From NCBI RefSeq assembly GCF_964340395.1, contig NC_135571.1, positions 5,515,453 through 5,563,952 of the forward strand: a DNA stretch of 48,500 bases, given 5' to 3'. The notes beneath the pieces were generated by a model. The model made no database searches. It was not told where the DNA came from and saw only the letters and a program-made list of their open reading frames with translations. The translations under genes were made by a program, and so were the position numbers. Positions 1-12,100 of this stretch are shown piece after piece. The stretch's first letter is position 1. Each line of letters opens with the position of its first letter. This DNA is from Glandiceps talaboti. Lineage: Eukaryota; Hemichordata; Enteropneusta; Spengelidae.

Positions 1-672
1 CCACCCATCCATGCACCCATTCATCCATTCATCCATTCATTCATCCATCCATCCATCCATTCATTCATTCATTTGCACATTCATTCATACATTCACTCTT
101 TAATTTATTCATCCATTCACCCATCCATCCATGCACCCATTCATCCATTCATCCATCCATCCATCCATCCATTCATTCATTCATCCATCCATCCATCCAT
201 CCATTTATTCATTCATTCATTCATCCATCCATCCATCCATCCATTCATTCATTCATCCATCCATCCATCCATCCATCCATCCATTCATTCATTCATCCAT
301 CCATCCATTCATTCATTCATTCATTCATTCATTCATTCATTCATTCATTCATTCATTCATTCACCCATTCATCCATTCATTCATCCATCCATCCATCCAT
401 TCATTCATTCATTTGCACATTCATTCATTCATTCACTCTTTAATTTATTCATCCATTCACCCATCCATCCATGCACCCATTCATCCATTCATCCATCCAT
501 CCATCCATCCATCCATCCATCCATTCATTCATTCATACATTCATTCATTCATCCATTCACCCATCCATTCACCCATCCATTCATCCATTCACCCATCCAT
601 TCATCCATCCATTTATCCACCCATCCATCCACCTATCCACCCATCCATCCATCCATCCATTCATCCATCCAT
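1..672. repeat. CATT/CATC tetranucleotide microsatellite
   Basis: Imperfect tetranucleotide repeats of CATC and CATT fill this stretch. A non-repeat marker (TTTGCACATTCATTCAT, then CTCTTTAATTTATTC) occurs at about 71 and again at about 411, so a block of about 340 bp has been duplicated. Frames full of His-Pro-Ser-Ile are a by-product. Confidence 0.95.
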
Positions 673-839
673 TCTATAAATGGACAAGTCACATATGTTG
701 AGTTCCTGTATTGTCAATGTTGACACAACCATAGTATTACAGTAATCTGCCAATCCTATTGACTCCTATTTTTAAACACTATCATAATAGAATTACCAAT
801 CACAGATGTTACAAACAAATTTTGAAATACGATATTTTA

Positions 840-1464
840 CAAGTTTCTCCATAAATCCACATATAATATATGCCATCAGATATATTACAGTGAGTAATAT
901 TTATGCAAGGTATTAAATATATGAAATATTTGTCAATTGGGTGCCCAGTTGAAAATTAAATTCTGAGAAATTTGATGCATAATATTCCATCAGATACGTT
1001 CCAGTAATATTTATGCAAGGTTTTAAGTGTATAAAATATGAGATTATTTGACAATTGGGTGTACATATTTTAGTTGAAAATTTAATTCTGAGATGTTTGA
1101 TGTATAATATTTTATCAGATATATTACACTACACTAATATTTACACAAGGTATTAAATTTGTAAAAAAAATGAAATTTATTTCACATTTGTACCCAGTTG
1201 AAAATCAATTTCTTAGCTACATGATCCAAATGTACATATTTTATCAGGCATACCCTGAATTATAGTAATATCATAAATTATTATAAATTTTGAAATGTGA
1301 ATTCAATTTATGTGGTTGTTGGGGAGTTGAATATTAAATTTTTAGCAACATGATACATGTATGTATTTTTTCAGGTAGACACTGGACATTTGAACAAGGT
1401 ATTATAGATATAGAATATGAAATTTTGTGAATATTTACTTGCACAGATAATGAATTTTGAGCCA

Positions 1465-1523
<59 letters not shown>

Positions 1524-1532
1524 ACACATGTG

Positions 1533-1606
<74 letters not shown>

Positions 1607-1780
1607 AAAAATATGAATTCATTTGACAATTTTGTCATGCAGATGACATGAAAACTGCATTCTAAATAGATGTATATATTTTATTGGAAATATTACAGAA
1701 ATATTTCAACAAGTTGTTATGACTTTAAAATTTCAAATATGAATTTTAGCCACAGGGTTACAAAAGAAACTAAATGTATT
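840..1780. repeat. Diverged ~115-130-bp tandem repeat
   Basis: Blocks such as TTTATGCAAGGTATTAAAT, CAATTGGGTG and AGTTGAAAATTAAATTCTGA return in the same order at about 900, 1010, 1130 and more weakly to about 1760. The CA/TG tract is embedded in this array. Confidence 0.7.
1470..1603. repeat. (CA)n followed by (TG)n, a large inverted repeat
   Basis: About 59 bases of CA repeat (1470-1528) are followed after a short ATGTGTATATAT spacer by about 63 bases of TG repeat (1541-1603). On one strand the two arms are complementary, so this can fold as a long hairpin. Confidence 0.9.
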
Positions 1781-1814
1781 TGTGGTTGAAGATGAATATT
1801 GTGTGTATACTACT

Positions 1815-1865
1815 ATGCTAGGGAGTGTAACCTATTCCTTACCATAACCCTAACCCCCTAACTTG
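1815..1865. repeat. Short TAACCC-containing repeat, opposite copy
   Basis: Reads TGCTAGGGAGTGTAACC, then ATAACCCTAACCCCCTAACT; it is the diverged reverse complement of 31706-31757. Confidence 0.7.
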
Positions 1866-2215
1866 AATAAAATGTGTAGTTCCAAAAGTATAACTATTTA
1901 TATCAAAAAAGGTTTGTTGAAAAAATATGGCAGAAATGAACTCTAACAAAGGCAGATAATTAAAGATATGTATAGCCCATTCATTGCCTGCTTATTTTAA
2001 TACTACCATATGGTTGTTGATACCATTGCCTCAAATACTGTTAATTTTAGTACAGGAAGAGTTTTGCATCATCAGCAGACTAAGTGTGTGACGTGTACCA
2101 TGTTTTCATGTTAGTAATGTTCAATTTGAGTTTCTACTGTTTACTGTAATGAGCTCCATGGTTATTATCCATTTTAGTTGAGGTTCTGTCGTGGTATAGG
2201 CCTGGTGAAATGCAT

Positions 2216-2218
<3 letters not shown>

Positions 2219-2275
<57 letters not shown>

Positions 2276-2570
2276 GCGTACATACATGTAGGTTTGTATG
2301 TATGTATGTATGTATGTATGTATGTATGTATGTATGTATGTATGTATGTGTGTGTGTATGTATGCATGCATGCATGCATGTATGTATGTATGTATGTATG
2401 TATGTATGTATGTATGTATCATCATTATTTGTATGTATGTGTGTGTACGTATCATGGTATGTGTGTATGTATATCATGAGTATGTTTGTGTGTGTGTGTG
2501 TGTGTGTGCGTGTGTGTGTGCATGTGTGTGTGCATGTGTGTGTATATATGTGTGTGTGTCTGTGTGTGTA
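2219..2570. repeat. TG, TATG and TG compound microsatellite
   Basis: A (GT)n run to about 2270, then (TATG)n with an internal (CATG)n patch from about 2293 to 2420, then further GT-rich repeats to about 2570. Confidence 0.92.
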
Positions 2571-3034
2571 AATGACTGTCAAAAACTGCTGGAGCAATTA
2601 CCTCAGCAATTGGTAGGGATATTACTTAGGGTGTGTAGATGGAAAATTGTTCAAATGAAAATAATCACACTACAATGTAGCAGTTTTGAGGACACTCAGT
2701 GAATAAAACATTCAGTGAATCAGCATAGATTAACCATGTATGGGGCTATGTGTTATGGCTAGATTTCAAAGTGGGCACATGTACATGTAGGTTAACAAGG
2801 GTCAGTACAGATTATACTGTATTGTATACATAATGTAAAAAAATTTCAAAAGGTACGTTAGTTCAAAGACATGAACCATCAAATCCAAATCTAAAACATG
2901 AACAATTTGCAAAATAATGGATATGCATAATTACATTCATAGTTGAGTATCAGTATTTTAATCATTTTTATGGTCATATTCATATCTATAGTAATTTCAT
3001 ACTATTCTGATATGTGTTCTGGTTTGTTTTCTAG

Positions 3035-3152
3035 TCGGATTCCTTAGCTGAAGAAGTTCATGGTTTAAAACATCAAATAGCTGAACTTGAAGATGAAAAG
3101 GGACAGTTACAACTCAAACAAGTAGATTTTGATGACAATGTTGCCACGCTAG
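3035..3152 (+). CDS. GOLGB1: Golgin exon a (first visible)
   Basis: The acceptor is TTGTTTTCTAG before 3035 and the donor is G|GTATGT at 3153. The exon encodes 39 codons plus one base, opening SDSLAEEVHGLKHQIAELED, a coiled coil. It starts in phase 0 and ends in phase 1; the leftover G pairs with CT of the next exon to give Ala. No ATG start is present, so it is internal. Confidence 0.8.
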
Positions 3153-6100
3153 GTATGTAGAATTCTTGTCCTTCTTTATGCATGCAAAGAAAATAGAAAA
3201 AACAAATCACTAAACAATCTCCATGGTAACCTATTTGTGTACTAAAATATTGAAGAATGATATACTTCACAGATTGTTTACTGTAGTTCCAACTTAGAGC
3301 TTTATTACTCTGGAAACTGTCAAATTTGATATATTTACCACTGTTGCTAGGTTTCTGATATTGTGTGAAAAATGTGTTTTGCAGAAATAAATGTTCACTG
3401 GAGTAGATAAAATTGAGACTGGAATTTGTTGCCATGGCATTTCACTATTTATAAGTTATCCATTCACTATTAATATTATTACATGTAGTTTTTGTGTGCT
3501 AAAAATATCAAAGTGTTTGTTGGCAACATGTGATTTCAGTCAGACATTGATTGGTAGTTGACCAGGTGCAATTCTATTAGGCGAGTGTATCTGTCCAATC
3601 AAATGATATCTTAGACAACACTTCACCTGTTCTGAGTCTAGCATTACTTTCATGTGTGCTCCAGTATCCAGGTTTAATAGATAAATAAAACTAAGAGGTT
3701 GAACATTGTAGAACCATCTGGTGTAATTACACTAATATGCAAATTTGTAATGTGTATGCATATTAATGAACTAATGTATCATGTCATGTGGCACTTTTTA
3801 CAGCTGAACTACAAAACACTATTGAACAACTTAGTGAAGAGAGAGAAAGATTGAAGGAAACGCTTCAAGAAATCAAAGAGGAACGAGACAAATATCAAAC
3901 CACAATTTGTGAAATGGAAGAAAAAGAGGAACAGGTAGGGAACAGAGAAAATGTGAATCCAACAGAGGAATGCAAATTGTGATTTAAAGAAAATTATTTT
4001 AGTTGAATCTGATTTCAAATGAAATCTAGAAATTGGAAAATGTTAAATTATTTTGTACCAATCTATAAAGGGTAAAAATGTTTCAAATTTTTCCATTTCT
4101 GATTATACCAGCAACAAGGAGAAGTTCAAGTCCAAAAAAATTTCCAAAAGAGAGAAAATTTTGTAAATTATTGATATTTCAGGTTGAAATTTTGAGAGTA
4201 AGTAGGCCTTAGTATGGCGTTTTAAAGAATCTTGTCTTTTCAGACCAGAATTAATATTTTAAGCAGTAAAAGTTTTCCAAAATTAAAAAATTTGTGAGAA
4301 TAATTTTAATGGAAACTGTGACATGAGTCAGGGAGAGTCTTGTCCAGTTTGTGTTACTCACAAACAGCTGTTCACTTTGATTACCATGTAACTGTAAGTA
4401 AAGCAGGATATTGACCTTTGACCTCATTGCCTGACAGACTGTTGGATCTGGTATGTTCCATTATTAATGAGGGGGAAGTAGAATGTCATAGGTAAAAGAT
4501 ACCCATATCTTGTTGATATAACCACAGTAATGCCTGTACCAGCCCAATGTTTAAAGGGGCACAACCTATGTTTATACATTTTGGGGTTTTATGCTACATC
4601 TTTAAAAGTCACTCGTAGCATTCTACTGACTGACATAATTTTTGATACGTACCAAAAAATGTAGAGGAAGTCATACTAGACAATCAACTGTTCCAACAAT
4701 GCCAGAAGGCAATTGTAATAGAAGACGTACATCAACATTAATATACTACTGTAATAGTATAATTAAGGTTTTATGTAAGTAATTTCACTTGTGAGTAAAA
4801 GGTTTATAAACTCAGCTTGTGCCACTTTATCACCAAATAATCTAGTGTTACATCAGGTTTGCCACTTGGCAAGCACATCAGAAAAGGGCTTCCTTAGCTG
4901 TAGTGTAGCATTTCACTGGAACATTTTATGTGTATTTATTTTACACAATATAGACAATGATGGGATAACATTAAGTTAGAATGCATCTCTACGGCAAATT
5001 TCCCTGAAAATCGGAGTTTTTCAAATCTCTCCAAATTTTGCAATATGAAAACTTGTTCCTGGTCCTTCAGAAATAATTAAAAAAATTTAGGTGTTCACCA
5101 TCTTGTCTTCAAGGATATCAACAATCATTTATTTTCCAAAGAATTATTAACACAGTATTTGGTGGCCATATTGGATTTGGTGGCCATATTGGATTTGGTG
5201 GCCATATTGGATTCTACAATGACTAAATTTTGATATCATTTTGACCTCTATTTCACAAATTTGTACCGTAACCCCAGATTTTTTTAATTTATTTCAACTG
5301 AGAAAAGGTCGGAGTTTTCTTGAACTAAGTAAAAACAAAAGTTTAAACAGTTTATTTTTGAGGTGTGTTTTACATTAAAAATGAAAGCATCATTTCATTT
5401 TCTGTTCTCTCAGATGCTGGTAGATTTCAAAGAAAAGGAAGACAACTTGAAGCAATGTCACCAACAAGAAAGTGAAGAGCTGCATTCAACACTTAACAAT
5501 GTACGTGAAGAACGCGACACAGAAAGGAAATCACGTGTAAGTTTCGAAGCCAGAATTGTGGAACTCGAAGAGATACACAAACGGAATGAATTAAACCTCG
5601 TAAGTTGCTTGACACTGCTGCATGAAATATATGATATATCATATACTAAACAAAATGCATGAATATTTCATGATTCCATCCTCTAGTTCTGTTAGGGTAG
5701 ACATTTGTGGTGATGGGTTCAGTTAAAAAACCAGTGACATATTATTTTGTTTCTGACTTCATTTCGTATTTTGAAGGCATTTACATAATGTTTGTGTATG
5801 TTGAGTACACATTCAATCAAGAATTACTTTTTGACTAGGCTAGAATTGGGCTAGCTCGGTACTAACATTATGTTCATACGAGTCGTAATAATATATCATC
5901 AGCATGTGTTAGCAACTGGAAGATTTAGTGCCTTCACCAGCCCTATGTTAACACCAGGTTAGCTCAGTGCTAACACCAGGCAGAGAATAACACCTCACCT
6001 GTGTGTGCTAGCAACTGGAAGATTAATACCTTCACCAGCCCTATGTTAACACCAGGCTAGCACACTGGGTTGGCATCAACACCTCACCAGCATCTGTTAG

Positions 6101-9100
6101 AAACTGGAAGTGTTAATGCCTGCACCAGCCCTATGTTAACACCAGCCTAACTCATTGCTAACACCAGGCAGAGAATAACATCTCACCAGTACATGTATGT
6201 GTTAGCAGCTGGAAAGTGAGTGCCCGCACCAGCCCTATGTTAACACCAGTCTAGCACAGTGCTGACACTGGGCTGACTTCAACCCATCACCAGTATGTGT
6301 TAGCAACTGGAAGGGTCATTAATGCTTGCACCAGCCCACTGTTGAAACCAGCCTCATTCAGTCACTAACATCTGTCTGAAAAGATTTTGAAAACTTAAAA
6401 AAACTGAAATGGGAATCACAGTATAACAGTAATTTTGCAGAAATGGCAGCATACATGTAGCAAGGGTCAAAGGTCAAAGCAACCAACATTGTTACCATTT
6501 CATTACATTAATCATATTCATTGCTTGGAAAATATTGTATGGCATGTTTAGTAAGTATTGCAGCTAGAAGGTGAATGCATGCAGTAGATAGAACAACATA
6601 GAGGGAAAAATATAGAAATATGTATCGTGGTTGGTTAGTCTTTTTTACTTGCCAAACTAATTATTAAACTCTAACTCAAAATATATGTGTGTTATATACA
6701 TGTATAGACGTTGCACCATTTCCTCTGTGAAGCATACCATGATTAATGTTTAGAGTGCAAGTTGGCTTCATTGAAGTTCAGGAAAAATACAGAAATTATG
6801 AGACAACTCAGTGCCATGTTATCTTGGTCTGAGAACTCAGAAATAACATGGGAATGCACTGTCCCTGTTACCTTAGTCAGGGAGAACACAGAAATTACAA
6901 GGGGGCTCAGTGTCCCTGTTACCTTGTTCAGAGAGAACACAGAAATTACAAGAGGGCTCAGTGCCCCTGTTACCATGTTTGGGTGAACACAGAAATTACA
7001 AGAGGGCTCAGTGTCTCTGTTACCTTGTTCAGAGCGAACACAGAAATTACAAGGGGGCTCAGTATCCCTGTTACCTTGTTCAGAGAGAACACAGAAATTA
7101 CAGGGGGGGGGGTCAGTACCCCTGTTACCTAGTTCAGAGAGAACACAGAAATTACAAGAGGGCTCAGTGTCCCTGTTACCTTGTTCAGAGAGAACACAGA
7201 AATTACAAGAGGACTCAGTGTCCCTGTTACCTGGTTCAGAGAGAACACAGAAATTACAAGAGAGCTCAGTACCCCTGTTACCTTGTTCAGAGAGAACACA
7301 GAAATTACAAGAGGGCTCAGTGTCTCTGTTACCTTGTTCAGAGCGAACACAGAAATTACAAGGGGGCTCAGTATCCCTGTTACCTTGTTCAGAGAGAACA
7401 CAGAAATTACAAGAGGGCTCAGTGTCTCTGTTACCTTGTTCAGAGCGAACACAGAAATTACAAGAGGGCTCAGTGTCCCTGTTACCTTGTTCAGAGAGAA
7501 CACAGAAATTACAAGAGGACTCAGTGTCCCTGTTACCTTGTTCAGAGAGAACACAGAAATTACAAGAGGGCTCAGTACCCCTGTTACCTTGTTCAGGGAG
7601 AACACAGAAATTACAAGGGGGCTCAGTGTCCCTGTTACCCTCGTCAGAGAAAACACAGAAATTACAAGAGAGCTCAGTACCCCTGTTACCTTGTTCAGGG
7701 AGAACACAGAAATTACAAGAGGGCTCAGTGCCCCTGTTACCTTGTTCAGGGCTCAGTGCCCCTGTTACCTTGTTTAGAGAGAACACAGAAATTACAAGAG
7801 GGCTCAGTGCCCCTGTTACCTTGTTTGGGTGAACACAGAAATTACAAGAGGGCTCAGTGCCCCTGTTACCTTGTTCAGGGCTCAGTGCCCCTGTTACCTT
7901 GTTCAGAGAGAACACAGAAATTACAAGAGGGCTCAGTGCCCCTGTTACCTTGTTTGGGTGAACACAGAAATTACAAGAGGGCTCAGTGTCTCTGTTACCT
8001 TGTTCAGAGCGAACACAGAAATTACAAGGGGGCTCAGTATCCCTGTTACCTTGTTCAGAGAGAACACAGAAATTACAAGAGGGCTCAGTGTCTCTGTTAC
8101 CTTGTTCAGAGCGAACACAGAAATTAGAAGAGGGCTCAGTGTCCCTGTTACCTTGTTCAGAGAGAACACAGAAATTACAAGAGGACTCAGTGTCCCTGTT
8201 ACCTTGTTCAGAGAGAACACAGAAATTACAAGAGGACTCAGTGTCCCTGTTACCTTGTTCAGAGAGAACACAGAAATTACAGGGGGGGGGGGGGGGGGGG
8301 TCAGTACCCCTGTTACCTAGTTCAGAGAGAACACAAAAATTACAAAACTGTGTCTTTCCATTGTTACAGGCTGCACAGAATGACACCATTGATAGCATGA
8401 AGGAGAGTATGACACAGTTACAGGAAATGTTGAAAGATACTGAAGAACAGAAATCATTATTTGAACAGGATAAAGTAACATTAGAACTACGGCAAGTACA
8501 GTTGGAAGAAGAAAAAGATGGTAAGTTGTAAACTTGTTTTCTAAGGGACGACTGCACAATGTCACACAAGCTCAATAAACAAACTTTGTTCATTTAGGCC
8601 AAAGCCCCCTCCCCCTAAATGAATGTTCACAAGTGTCACTTCGACATGTTTATACATGGTGTAACCATTGTGGAACTGGTAGTGGTCACACCGCTATGAT
8701 TGATGCCTTGTAAAGACATAGTAAATACATTAAAATACTACCAGAAACCCAGCATTAGAAGCAGATTTTAATCAACTTATCAACATCTCAGTAGTAAATA
8801 CAGAACTTGTTATCACTGAAGGCGGGAAAGTTTTCAAAATGTGGTTAGAAGTGCAAAAATGAAGATCAGCAATCGCTTTGATGCCAGACCCCCTCCCCTC
8901 CTATAAGAATGAAGTTCGCATTGATGCCTGACCCCCCTCCCCTCCTATAAGAATGATGATTATTGAGCTTGTGTGACATTGTGCAATCAACCCTAAATTA
9001 TATCACTTTTTGAGTTTTTGATAACAGATATGACTTTTGTTAGAGGCCCACTTTAAATTATGAGTAAAATTTACTTATCGAAAACAGTTTATTAGCAGAG

Positions 9101-12100
9101 TTGTAGAAAAAGATGGGCTAGAACAAAAGAATAGTTGTATGTATTAATGGAATAACCTTTATGCAGTGGTGTGGGAATGAAATATAGCTAGTTAAGATCA
9201 TGAGGAAATGAAAAAGGATTATTTTGCAATTCTCGGTACCTAAAATAGAATATTACTGCCTAGGTGCATCATAAAAATAAACGAATATTTGATTTCTTGG
9301 TTGACACCATATCTTCTGCTCCACTCACTTCATATGTATTACTATAGGTGTGTGTGAGAATAAGTCAACCTTCTTGTTCTATTTTGACCCTCTAGCATGA
9401 TGTAAAATGTTATTACAGGTACTGAGAATAAGTCAACCTTCTTGTTCTATTTTGACCCTCTAGCATGAGGTAAAATGTTATTACAGGTACTGAGAATAAG
9501 TCAACCTTCTTGTTCTATTTTGACCCTCTAGCATGATGTAAAATGCTATTACAGGTACTGAGAATAAGTCAACCTTCTTGTTCTATTTTGACCCTCTAGC
9601 ATGATGTAAAATGCTATTACAGGTACTGAGAATAAGTCAACCTTCTTGTTCTATTTTGACCCTCTAGCATGATGTAAAATGTTATTACAGGTACTGAGAA
9701 TAAGTCAACCTTCTTGTTCTATTTTGACCCTCTAGCATGAGAGAAAATACTATTACAGGTACTGAGAATAAGTCAACCTTCTTGTTCTATTTTGACCCTC
9801 TAGCATGAGAGAAAATACTATTACAGATACTGAGAATATGAAAAACCTCTGTGTTTATTTGTTTGATAGGATTAGAAAGCAGTCAAGAGGAATTGAAGAC
9901 TGAAGTACAGTCATTACTTAATAAGATTGAGAATGAACATCGTCCTTTGTTTGAAATAGAAAATGAAAGAAAACAATTCCAGGATGAAATATCAGAGTTA
10001 CACGGAAAAGTTGCAGATCTCAACCAGAGTAATCAACAACAACAGGTGAGTAACCATCAAGCTCATGCCATGCAAGTCTCTTCACTATCATTGCAGTGGG
10101 GTATTGGTGCCATGCAAGTTTTTTCACTATCACAACACACTGAAATGCTATACATGTCTTTTCACCATCACAACACACTGTAATGCCATACATGTTTTGT
10201 CACTATCACAACACACTATAATGCCATACATGTTTTGTCACTATCACAACACACTGTAATGCCATACATGTTTTTTCACTATCACAACACACTGTAATGC
10301 CATACATGTTTTTTCACTATCACAACACACTGTAATGCCATACATGTTTTTTCACTATCACAACACACTGTAATGCCATACATGTTTTTTCACTATCACA
10401 ACACACTGTAATGCCATACATGTCTCTTCACTGTCACAACACACTGTAATGCCATACATGTTTTTTCACTATCACAACACACTGTAATACCATACATGTC
10501 TTTTTACAATCATGGCAGTGGGGGTGTTAGTGCTATGCAAGTCTTTTCACCATCCTGACACACTGTAATGATCACTATTTTGAGTCCATTTCTAATTTTT
10601 TTTCCAGTTCTTAAAATTTAAATTCTGACAGTGGGATTCCAGTTTCTAATTTTGACAATACCTTTAACATGGCTGTGCCATTTTCCCCATTTTACCCATC
10701 AATCTTTAAAATTTGTACCACAATTATTTTTGTAATGCAGGAAAACTTGGATCAGCTTGGAGGTCAAAAAACGAGTCTAGAGGAACGGATAGAAGAATTA
10801 CTTGGTACTAAAACTGAACTTGAGATTGAACTGAGAGACAGACACACAGAGATTAATCAACTACAGGGTTCAGTTCTAACACAGGTACTCTAGCAATTTT
10901 GATTTTGTTACGAAAATATACCATGCACCAGATGATACATTTGAGTACAAATGTAGACAAATTTATCCCTGCAGGTTATAGGGAACTATTTAAGTACTAG
11001 CGTATTTATAATAACGTATAAATTTGTTTACTATGTTGATGATGTTTGTGGATGATTCAAATGACCTGTTAACCATTGTTCAATGTGCATATGTATAGAA
11101 ACTAATAATTGTTACAATTTTTATATTTTGATATTTGTGAACCATAATTTTGATATTATTTGGATAATTGGCAGTATTTTACCAATTCACATCTAAAATG
11201 AATTTCAATTGTTCCAAAAAATTACAAAAGAACAAGAATTTGTTCAAATAATTTTGTCATGATTTTTATGAGGAGCGTAGTCTGGTGGTTTCACTACTTA
11301 ATTCTTCTCTTATCATTTTACAAAAAGAGAAAAAAATTAGACATAAACTCACTGGCTTCAATGATAATAATTTCTATACCATGATCAAGCCAAGTTGAAC
11401 AAAAAAATATGGAGTTTATACCCTGGTTGTTCTACATCACGACAACACATGTCTATATGTCATTGGTTTTGCTGTGTTTGAAATATGAGTCAAATTGTTC
11501 AAAATTGCCATTATTTTACCTGATTTTTCTTCTGATATTACTGGTGCTAGTATAACCATATTGTTCCCCAATATTTTTCTTCATTCAGCTGGAAAATACT
11601 TCTGACTTGAAGGGTTCGTAGTGACAAAAAGCCCTTAGTATTTTCTTTGGCTTAAAGAAAGAAAATATTAGGGAATGGTAGTAATAATAATAATGGTCAT
11701 ATTTATTTGCAAACAGTTGGCAACAGCCTATAAAGTATACATATGAATAATTGAATTTTACTAATTTGAAATGAAAAGAATTGGAAGATGCTATGCTATT
11801 GGCTTCACCAGCAAATATGCAAATTTTTAAAATATTGGCCAATCACAAAAGAGCTTTCAGGTAGATCAGATATGCATGTTAAAGTATCTTTACATGAGCT
11901 CTGATTGGTGGATTGATTACCCTTACAAATAATCTTAATATTTTCTTTTTTCAGAGTAACAACTCGGAGAGTTTAGAAAATGAACTAGAAAGTGTAAGAA
12001 GACAACTATCAGAGATGGAAAAGTTGAAAACAGAAGGAGATAATCAAATCATGTCACTTACACAACAACTTTCTGGTCTGGCCATGGAAAAAGGAACAGT

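Larger units (their letters stand above)
673..3034. other. Upstream intron or flank, no exon found
   Basis: No exon with acceptor, open frame and donor is visible. The stretch holds a diverged repeat, two large microsatellite zones and otherwise AT-rich unique sequence leading to the acceptor at 3034. Confidence 0.6.
3935..5413 (+). other. Golgin intron
   Basis: Bounded by GTAGGG and TTCTCTCAG. Contains the family C inverted-repeat element at 4551-4829, an 18-bp triple repeat at 5161-5214 and a DR1-like motif at 4412; otherwise AT-rich sequence. Confidence 0.75.

Noticed and set aside
73-723. His-Pro-Ser-Ile-rich frames
   Set aside because: Translation of a CATC/CATT microsatellite; overlapping frames all look alike.
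2577-2625. Possible golgin exon (KLLEQLPQQL before GTAGGG)
   Set aside because: The short coiled-coil-like frame has a donor-like end but no AG acceptor with a pyrimidine tract upstream, only TG repeats.
1334-2702. Cys-Val and Thr-His repeat frames
   Set aside because: Translation of TG/CA and TATG microsatellites.
6743-8593. 616-codon minus-strand frame and 405-codon plus-strand frame
   Set aside because: Both are products of the 51-bp minisatellite, whose unit is 17 codons and stop-free in several frames. They lie in an intron and show only the repeat's translation.
11913-11954. Start of the giant reading frame as a translation start
   Set aside because: The codon there is TTG and the stretch is the intron's pyrimidine tract; the exon starts after TTTTTTCAG at 11955.
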